A stretch of DNA of 64,000 bases, from the NCBI RefSeq assembly GCF_004359505.1, contig NZ_SCWE01000001.1, forward strand, positions 248,001 to 312,000. Reading direction: 5' to 3'. The notes beneath the pieces were generated by a model that worked only from the letters and a program-made list of their open reading frames with translations, made no database searches and was not told the DNA's origin. Numbering within the stretch: position 1 is the first letter of the stretch; the number at the start of each line of letters is the position of its first letter. This stretch comes from Macrococcus hajekii (GTDB lineage Bacteria > Bacillota > Bacilli > Staphylococcales > Staphylococcaceae). Below, in pieces: positions 57,839 through 64,000 of this stretch. Position numbers and translations under genes: made by a program.

Positions 57839-60079
57839 ATGATGGCAAAACAATGGCTGCTGAAACAACAGAATCAGCAACTGGATGCAGCACTGCTCAA
57901 AGCATTCAAAATCGGCCCCTTACTCCAGGAAGTTCTTGAAGCGCGAGGTATCACGACGCGAGAAGAACTTGAGAAGTGGTTGATAGAAGAAGATCTGCAC
58001 GATCCGTTTCTGATGTTTGAGATGGACAAAGCAGTGGCACGTATTCAGGCAGCAGTAGATAATTTTGAACCTATTATCGTTTATGGCGACTATGATGCAG
58101 ACGGGGTGACGAGTGTCGCTGTCCTGATGGCTGCACTGGAAGAAATCGGTGCGATGGCCGATTTCTATATTCCTAACCGTTTTACTGAAGGATACGGTCC
58201 GAATGAAGCGGCATTCCGTTCTTTCGCTGATGACGGTGTTGGACTGATTATCACTGTTGATAATGGTGTTAAAGGTCATCACGAAGTGGAGGTTGCGAAA
58301 TCACTCGGCATAGACGTCATTATTACAGATCATCATGAAATCGGTGATTCATTACCGGCGGCCTATGCGGTAATTCACCCGGCTCATCCTGAAGGTCAGT
58401 ATCCATGTCCACATCTCGCCGGCGCAGGTGTCAGTCTTAAACTTGCTTCAGCTTTAACAGGTCGGTTAGACCCTGCACTAACAGGTATCGCTGCTATAGG
58501 GACGGTCAGCGATCTTGTGCCGCTTGAAGGTGAGAATCGCTGGCTCGTCAAAAAAGGAATCGATGCATTAAACCAGTCACTGCCTGTCGGTGTTAAAGCT
58601 TTACTTACTGTTGCCGGACATCAGGGAGAAGTGACAGAAGAGACCATTGGCTTTATGATTGGTCCGCGATTGAATGCAGTCGGACGATTAAAAGATGCAA
58701 GACCTGCCGCTGAACTGCTGATGGAACAGGACGCTGCATACGCCGCTGAACTTGCTGCTGCAGTTGATACTTACAATAATGAGCGAAAGAAAATTGTAGA
58801 GACCATTACGGCAGAAGCTGTCGCACAGGCGGAAGAAAAGGTCGCACAGGGAATGAATTTCCTCGTGATAACTGGACGTAACTGGAATGAGGGCGTACTC
58901 GGTATCGTTGCCTCTAAGATTGTAGAGCGTTACTACCGGCCGACTATTGTGATGAATCTGGCTGATGACTATGCTAAAGGCTCTGCCAGAAGCATCGATC
59001 AGATCTCGATGTTTGATTATCTGACTCAAGAAGCGGATATTCTGACGAAATTTGGAGGACATCATATGGCGGCGGGTCTTACGATGCCGCTGGAAAACAT
59101 TGAAGTGCTTGAACAACACCTGAATGACAGTATTGAATCAGAAGAGGAATTGCAGCCTATTATTGAGCTGGATGCTGAAGTTGATTTCGAACAGGTGACG
59201 ACAGAATCGATTAGACAGCTCGACAAATTGCGTCCGTTCGGCAGCGGTAATCCACAGCCGCTCTTCAGATTGAATCAGCTTGATATTACGCAGAATAAGG
59301 CCATTGGACAACAGGGTGCACACATGAAGATGGTACTGAATGGACGCCTGACTGCACTGAAATGGTCAGCGGGTCAGCTGGTTCATGATTATCCGGAGGA
59401 GACTGTCGTGGATGTATGCGGTAAATTCCAGCTGAATGAATGGAATGGACACGTGACGCCACAGCTATTGCTTGAGGATATCAGAACGGATGAAGTGCGC
59501 TATATCGATTATCGCAATCAGCATGCGAGTAAGTTTGCATTTTTAAAGGATGAAGATGTCATCTATTTAATCAATGCAGAACGTAAGCGACAGTCTGATG
59601 ACTACTATTTATATGGTGATAATATATCAGGTCATGATAAGATTGTACTGAGGGATTTGCCTGCAGATATGGAGGCATTTTTCGAGACGATGAAATCAGC
59701 TACTGCCAAACAGATTTTTATTATTTTTCATGAAACAAGGCCTGTCTATTTTGATGGCATGCCAAGCCTGGATAAGTTCAGACAGCTCTATAAGATGATC
59801 TATAGTCAGCCTGTTCAGCTGGTGAAAGATGGCTTATCAATCTGTCAGTCCCTTAGTATCACACCGGATATGCTGAAGTTTATGCTTGCTGTGCTGAAAG
59901 AACGTCAGCTGCTTGAAGAAAAAGAAGGACTGCTTGCAATCAATAAGCAGGCTGGTAAAGTAGATATGCTTGCATCTCCTATTTATGAAGCACGTCATGC
60001 TCAGCTGGAGCGTGAACGGCAACTACTCTATTCATCGTTTGACAGCATCAAAAAACTAATCAATGAAAAAATGTTCTAG
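57839..60079 (+). CDS. recJ: Single-strand DNA-specific exonuclease RecJ
   Basis: 746 aa. DHH domain motifs DYDADGVTSV, TVDNGVKGHHE and ITDHHEIGD; DHHA1 region FGGHHMAAGLTM; OB domain; and a long C-terminal extension typical of Firmicutes. ATG at 57839 lies six bases after AGGAGG; 57833 overlaps that site and 57842 is possible. Followed 15 bases later by apt. Confidence 0.95.
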   Translation: MMAKQWLLKQQNQQLDAALLKAFKIGPLLQEVLEARGITTREELEKWLIEEDLHDPFLMFEMDKAVARIQAAVDNFEPIIVYGDYDADGVTSVAVLMAALEEIGAMADFYIPNRFTEGYGPNEAAFRSFADDGVGLIITVDNGVKGHHEVEVAKSLGIDVIITDHHEIGDSLPAAYAVIHPAHPEGQYPCPHLAGAGVSLKLASALTGRLDPALTGIAAIGTVSDLVPLEGENRWLVKKGIDALNQSLPVGVKALLTVAGHQGEVTEETIGFMIGPRLNAVGRLKDARPAAELLMEQDAAYAAELAAAVDTYNNERKKIVETITAEAVAQAEEKVAQGMNFLVITGRNWNEGVLGIVASKIVERYYRPTIVMNLADDYAKGSARSIDQISMFDYLTQEADILTKFGGHHMAAGLTMPLENIEVLEQHLNDSIESEEELQPIIELDAEVDFEQVTTESIRQLDKLRPFGSGNPQPLFRLNQLDITQNKAIGQQGAHMKMVLNGRLTALKWSAGQLVHDYPEETVVDVCGKFQLNEWNGHVTPQLLLEDIRTDEVRYIDYRNQHASKFAFLKDEDVIYLINAERKRQSDDYYLYGDNISGHDKIVLRDLPADMEAFFETMKSATAKQIFIIFHETRPVYFDGMPSLDKFRQLYKMIYSQPVQLVKDGLSICQSLSITPDMLKFMLAVLKERQLLEEKEGLLAINKQAGKVDMLASPIYEARHAQLERERQLLYSSFDSIKKLINEKMF

Positions 60080-60094
60080 TCATAGGAGGCTACC

Positions 60095-60616
60095 ATGGAT
60101 TTAAAACAGTATATTTCAGAAGTAAAAGATTGGCCGATAGAAGGCGTTAACTTTAAGGATATTACAACAATCATGGATAACGGTGAAGCGTATCGTTATG
60201 CAACAGATCAGATTGTTGAATACGCAAAGGATAAAAATGTTGATGTAGTTGTAGGACCTGAAGCACGTGGCTTTATTATTGGATGTCCAGTCAGCTATGC
60301 GATGGGAATCGGTTTTGCTCCTGTACGTAAGGAAGGGAAGCTGCCTCGAGAAGTAATCCGCTACGAATACGATCTTGAATATGGTTCAAATGTGCTGACG
60401 ATGCATAAAGATGCGATCAAGCCGGGTCAACGTGTGCTCATCACAGATGACCTTCTCGCCACGGGTGGAACGATTGAAGCAACGATTAAACTAGTGGAAC
60501 AACTAGGTGGTGTTGTGGCAGGTATCGCCTTCATCATTGACTTAAAATACTTGAACGGTATGGAGAAATTAGAAGGATATGACGTTCTGTCACTGGTTTC
60601 ATATGACGAAGAATAG
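60095..60616 (+). CDS. apt: Adenine phosphoribosyltransferase
   Basis: 173 aa. PRPP-binding [29 protein letters not shown] and [14 protein letters not shown] are typical. Salvages adenine to AMP. The classical recJ-apt-rel order. Its stop lies in the terminator stem. Confidence 0.97.
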   Translation: MDLKQYISEVKDWPIEGVNFKDITTIMDNGEAYRYATDQIVEYAKDKNVDVVVGPEARGFIIGCPVSYAMGIGFAPVRKEGKLPREVIRYEYDLEYGSNVLTMHKDAIKPGQRVLITDDLLATGGTIEATIKLVEQLGGVVAGIAFIIDLKYLNGMEKLEGYDVLSLVSYDEE

Positions 60617-60643
60617 TGCAGCTTAGGCTGTCTATTCTTTTTT
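60611..60643 (+). terminator. Terminator after apt
   Basis: GAATAG / CTATTC with inner CAGC / GCTG, TTAG apex loop, six T. Confidence 0.85.
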
Positions 60644-60708
60644 CTTTATATTTATTTCTACATAGAATTATAGTATGATAAAAACATTATAAACGGTGAG
60701 GTGATAGC

Positions 60709-62901
60709 ATGAACAACGAATATCCATACTCTGCTGATGATGTGCTCGCGATGACGCGCAGCTATCTGTCTGAAGAAGACTATCAGTTTGTCGTCAAAAG
60801 CTATCAACTTGCAGAAAAAGCGCATACAGGTCAGTTCCGGAAAAATGGCTTGCCTTATATCATGCATCCGATTCAAGTAGCAGGAATTCTCGCTGAGATG
60901 AAACTTGATGCACCAACAATTGTCGCCGGTTTTCTGCATGATGTAGTAGAAGATACTCCTTATACATATGAAGATCTGGTGGAGATGTTCAATAAAGAAG
61001 TGGCAACAATCGTTGACGGTGTGACCAAACTTGAAAAAGTAAAATATCGTTCGAAGGCTGAACAGCAGGCTGAAAACCATCGTAAACTGTTTATCGCTAT
61101 CGCGAAAGATGTACGTGTTATTCTGGTCAAGCTGGCAGACCGCCTGCACAATATGCGTACGCTAAAAGCAATGCCCCATGAAAAACAGGTACGCATTGCT
61201 AAAGAAACGCTTGAAATCTATGCACCGCTTGCGCATAGACTGGGTATTAATACGATAAAATGGGAACTGGAAGATATATCACTTCGCTATATCGACAGTG
61301 TACAGTACTTCCGTATCGTTCATCTGATGAAGAAAAAGCGGAGTGAGCGTGAGGACTATATCCATAATGCAATCGAGAACATCCAGCATGAAATGGAAAT
61401 CACAGATATCACAGGTGAGATTACAGGCCGACCGAAACATATTTATAGTATTTACCGCAAGATGGTCAAACAGAAAAAACAATTCGATCAAATTTTTGAT
61501 TTGCTTGCCATCCGTGTGATTGTGGATTCCATTAAAGACTGTTATGCAGTACTCGGTCTCGTCCATACGTTATGGAAGCCGATGCCCGGCCGTTTTAAGG
61601 ATTATATTGCGATGCCGAAACCTAATATGTATCAATCATTGCATACGACCGTAGTAGGTCCTAATGGGGACCCGCTTGAGATTCAGATTCGTACTCAGGA
61701 GATGCATGAGATTGCAGAGCACGGTGTGGCTGCACACTGGGCCTATAAGGAAGGAAAGCATCTCGTCAATCCCGATGAAGCGAAGTCGCTGAGCAAGATG
61801 GACTGGATAGAAGAAATTGAAGAAGCGAATTCTACTTCTCTTGATGCTGAAGCATTTATGGAATCACTTAAATATGATCTTCAGAGCGATAAGGTATATG
61901 TCTTTACACCTGAGAGTGATGTAGTGGAACTACCGATCGGTGCAGTGCCGATTGATTTTGCCTATGCAGTTCATAGTGAAGTCGGCAATAAAATGATCGG
62001 CGCAAAAGTTAACGGTAAAATTGTGCCGATTGATTATGAGTTGCATACTGGAGATATTATTGAAATCCGGACATCCAAGCATTCATATGGACCGAGTCGG
62101 GACTGGCTGAAGATTGTCAAATCTTCAAGTGCCAAAAGTAAAATTCGCAGTTTCTTTAAAAAACAGGACCGCTCAAGCAATATTGAAAAAGGTAAGTTTA
62201 TGGTCGAAGCGGAGATTAAGGAGCAAGGCTACCGTTTAGATGAGGTCTTGACAGAAGATAACCTCAATACATTGAAAGGTAAATATAATTTCGGACATAT
62301 TGATGATATGTATGCAGCTGTCGGATTCGGTGGATTGACAGCGAGCAATGTGGTGTCTAAGTTATCAGAGAAAGTTCGGATTAAACTAAAGGAACAGGCA
62401 CTCAATCAAGTTCAGGAAGTAAATAAATCCTTATCGACTAAATCACATATTCAGACTGAATCCGGTGTCTATGTGGAAGGTATGGATAATATGCTGATTA
62501 AACTGTCGAAATGCTGTAATCCCATTCCTGGAGATGATATTGTGGGATACATCACAAAGGGTCACGGTGTCAAAGTCCATCGTACGGAATGTCCGAATAT
62601 CAAAGATGAGACAGACCGTTTGATCGATGTGAACTGGGTAGCGGCAATCGATCAGAATCAGACTTATCAGGTTGATCTTGAAATAACGGCCTATGATCAT
62701 AATGGACTGCTGAATGAAGTGCTTCATGCAGTCAACTCGACTAAAGTCTCTCTTGTCCATGTTCATGGACGAGCGGATATCGATAAAAATGTGCGTATTA
62801 ATATTGGTATTATGGTCAAAAATGTAGCAGAATTACAGAAGGTAGTCGATCGGATTAAACAGCTGAGTGACATTTATACGGTCAGCCGTATTTGGAATTA
62901 G
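60709..62901 (+). CDS. rel: Bifunctional (p)ppGpp synthetase/hydrolase Rel
   Basis: 730 aa. HD hydrolase domain ([25 protein letters not shown]), synthetase domain with the bifunctional-type [20 protein letters not shown] near residue 300, TGS domain ([15 protein letters not shown]), zinc-finger-like region ([13 protein letters not shown]) and C-terminal ACT domain. Intact catalytic motifs in both halves. ATG at 60709 after GAGGTG. Confidence 0.97.
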   Translation: MNNEYPYSADDVLAMTRSYLSEEDYQFVVKSYQLAEKAHTGQFRKNGLPYIMHPIQVAGILAEMKLDAPTIVAGFLHDVVEDTPYTYEDLVEMFNKEVATIVDGVTKLEKVKYRSKAEQQAENHRKLFIAIAKDVRVILVKLADRLHNMRTLKAMPHEKQVRIAKETLEIYAPLAHRLGINTIKWELEDISLRYIDSVQYFRIVHLMKKKRSEREDYIHNAIENIQHEMEITDITGEITGRPKHIYSIYRKMVKQKKQFDQIFDLLAIRVIVDSIKDCYAVLGLVHTLWKPMPGRFKDYIAMPKPNMYQSLHTTVVGPNGDPLEIQIRTQEMHEIAEHGVAAHWAYKEGKHLVNPDEAKSLSKMDWIEEIEEANSTSLDAEAFMESLKYDLQSDKVYVFTPESDVVELPIGAVPIDFAYAVHSEVGNKMIGAKVNGKIVPIDYELHTGDIIEIRTSKHSYGPSRDWLKIVKSSSAKSKIRSFFKKQDRSSNIEKGKFMVEAEIKEQGYRLDEVLTEDNLNTLKGKYNFGHIDDMYAAVGFGGLTASNVVSKLSEKVRIKLKEQALNQVQEVNKSLSTKSHIQTESGVYVEGMDNMLIKLSKCCNPIPGDDIVGYITKGHGVKVHRTECPNIKDETDRLIDVNWVAAIDQNQTYQVDLEITAYDHNGLLNEVLHAVNSTKVSLVHVHGRADIDKNVRINIGIMVKNVAELQKVVDRIKQLSDIYTVSRIWN

Positions 62902-62910
62902 AGGTGACTT

Positions 62911-63363
62911 ATGAGAGTAGTAGTCCAACGTGTCAGTCGTGCATCAGTCACAACTGATCAACGATGTGAATCAATAGAACAAGGATTTATGCTTCTAGTA
63001 GGTATTGGAGAAGAGACAACTGAAGCAGATTTAAAGGTGATGGCCAAAAAAATATCAGCTGCACGTCTTTTTGAAGACGCTGAAGGTAAGATGAATTTAG
63101 CCATCAAGGATATAGAAGGCAGCATTCTGTCTATTTCGCAGTTCACATTATATGGCGATGTAAGAAAAGGGAATAGACCTAGCTTTACAACAGCAAAAGA
63201 ACCGAAACAGGCAGCCGCTATGTATGAACAGTTTAATACGTTGCTAAGAGAAGAAGGCATTACAGTCAAGACGGGCGTCTTCGGTGCAGATATGGCTGTG
63301 GAACTAGTCAATGATGGACCGGTGACACTTGTTTATGATAGTCGGGAAGGCAAGATTCAATGA
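62911..63363 (+). CDS. dtd: D-aminoacyl-tRNA deacylase
   Basis: 150 aa. MRVVVQRVSRASVTTD, active-site SISQFTLYGD and the Gly-cisPro motif (NDGPVTL) mark DTD, which clears D-amino acids and glycine from tRNA. Follows rel by 9 bases; overlaps the next gene by 4. Confidence 0.96.
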   Translation: MRVVVQRVSRASVTTDQRCESIEQGFMLLVGIGEETTEADLKVMAKKISAARLFEDAEGKMNLAIKDIEGSILSISQFTLYGDVRKGNRPSFTTAKEPKQAAAMYEQFNTLLREEGITVKTGVFGADMAVELVNDGPVTLVYDSREGKIQ

Positions 63364-64000
63364 AGCAGAATCGACTCTATCTGCTGCTAGGATTAGCAGC
63401 GGGTATTTTACTGGCTCTGCTGATTTTTGCTGTCATAACGATGGATAAGACAGATCCCACTGTCCTCAAAATGATTGAAGATGGAGAGCTTAGAACAGGA
63501 CCACAGGCAGCATATCCGGTTGTGTTCAAAGTTGAGAAAGGTGAGCGGCTGGATATTTATAAGCACGACGGTAAGTGGTATTACGTCGGTAATGATAAGA
63601 AGAAGGGCTGGATCGCCGGCTGGCATACTGACCTTGATATTGAACCGGATAAACTTGCATCCGCAGAACCTTTTAAAGGTAAAACGATTATATTGGACCC
63701 AGGGCATGGTGGATCCGATCAGGGAGCGAGTAGCAGGAAGGGTACGCTTGAAAAAGATATCACGCTTAAAACCGCTCTGATGCTAAGAGATAAACTGAAA
63801 AAAGAAGGCGCAAAAGTCATCATGACACGCGATGAGGATCAGTATGTTAAACTAGGGGATCGTAAAGCTGCAGGTGATGTTTTCATTAGTCTGCACAGTG
63901 ATGCTCTAACTGACACAGCGCCTCATGGTCTGACAGTGTATTACAATCAGGAATCACAGAAAGCACTGGCCGATACACTGCACTTTGCAATCAATAAGAA
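63360..64000 (+). CDS. lytH: N-acetylmuramoyl-L-alanine amidase, LytH type (partial)
   Basis: Starts ATG at 63360, overlapping the dtd stop (ATGA), and runs off the window. An N-terminal signal anchor (LYLLLGLAAGILLALLIFAV), an SH3b-like region (about 40-95) and an Amidase_3 domain with zinc ligands in ILDPGHGGSDQG, the Glu in TLEKDIT and FISLHSDA. In S. aureus LytH works with the membrane protein ActH to trim uncrosslinked wall and lies in the same place after dtd. Confidence 0.92.
   Translation, partial: MKQNRLYLLLGLAAGILLALLIFAVITMDKTDPTVLKMIEDGELRTGPQAAYPVVFKVEKGERLDIYKHDGKWYYVGNDKKKGWIAGWHTDLDIEPDKLASAEPFKGKTIILDPGHGGSDQGASSRKGTLEKDITLKTALMLRDKLKKEGAKVIMTRDEDQYVKLGDRKAAGDVFISLHSDALTDTAPHGLTVYYNQESQKALADTLHFAINK

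Noticed and set aside
60658-61149. 163-codon reverse-strand ORF under rel
   Set aside because: Antisense to the conserved HD domain of Rel; Cys/Phe/His-rich composition typical of shadows.

Overview
The window looks like a chromosomal segment from a Gram-positive coccus of the family Staphylococcaceae. Support: the block radC, mreC-mreD, rplU-prp-rpmA, Spo0B-like gene, obg, pheB, ruvAB, queA-tgt, yajC, secDF, recJ, apt, rel, dtd, lytH; the hemAXCDBL cluster behind tig-clpX-engB; ribosomal protein L27 with a Prp-cleaved N-terminal extension; and fused SecDF. MreB and MinCD, which lie beside mreC-mreD in Bacillus, are absent, as expected for a coccus. Base composition looks less AT-rich than S. 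aureus, and the gene order pheT...murI-rdgB...tig...lytH resembles the Bacillus subtilis order as I recall it. A Macrococcus-type genome is my best guess, but the sequence alone does not prove the genus.

Layout. 1-4750: end of pheT, a convergent intergenic region with 62-bp repeats, a reverse-strand unit (rnhC, a 29-codon membrane ORF, a short UvrA paralogue), then zapA-cvpA. 4.8-11.2 kb: DNA repair and redox genes (polX, mutS2, a 31-aa membrane ORF, trxA, uvrC). 11.2-14.6 kb: succinate dehydrogenase sdhCAB with a Fur-like palindrome upstream. 14.6-18.8 kb: MarR regulator, murI, rdgB, phosphoesterase, tRNA-Arg(UCU), Nudix-like and TPR-like genes. 18.8-28.2 kb: tig, clpX, engB and the haem/uroporphyrinogen operon hemAXCDBL. 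28.4-30.1 kb: an unrecognised Thr/Glu-rich membrane protein, a reverse-strand 33-aa membrane peptide gene and an AbrB-family membrane protein. 30.1-34.3 kb: T-box riboswitch, valS, folC.

34.4-40.1 kb is the most accessory-looking stretch: a YfcC-type transporter, two consecutive PadR-HAAS regulator/membrane protein modules each with its own palindrome, a 35-codon ORF, a DCC-family thiol protein on the reverse strand and a RibD/DHFR-like reductase. 40.3-41.7 kb: comC prepilin peptidase and radC. 41.7-46.6 kb: a heterodimeric ABC exporter of the BmrC/BmrD (YheI/YheH) type, preceded by a 21-codon leader peptide, an internal anti-Shine-Dalgarno element and an intrinsic terminator, then a NagZ-like lipoprotein. 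This set sits where mreB lies in Bacillus. 46.7-64.0 kb: mreCD, the L21 leader and ribosomal protein genes, the Spo0B-like gene with obg, Holliday junction and queuosine genes, secretion (yajC, secDF), recJ, apt, rel, dtd and the start of lytH.

The strongest lead for something undescribed is the leader/attenuator before the ABC exporter (41.75-41.98 kb): an 8-nt TCCTCCTT inside the leader ORF can pair with the leader's own ribosome-binding site or with that of the exporter, and a strong terminator lies between them. Secondary leads are the paired PadR-HAAS modules, the Fur-like site before sdhCAB, and several small membrane-protein ORFs with good translation signals. I saw no insertion sequence, prophage or CRISPR array. 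Start sites, promoters and terminators were assigned by reading; no alignment or folding was run, and statements about other genomes are from memory.
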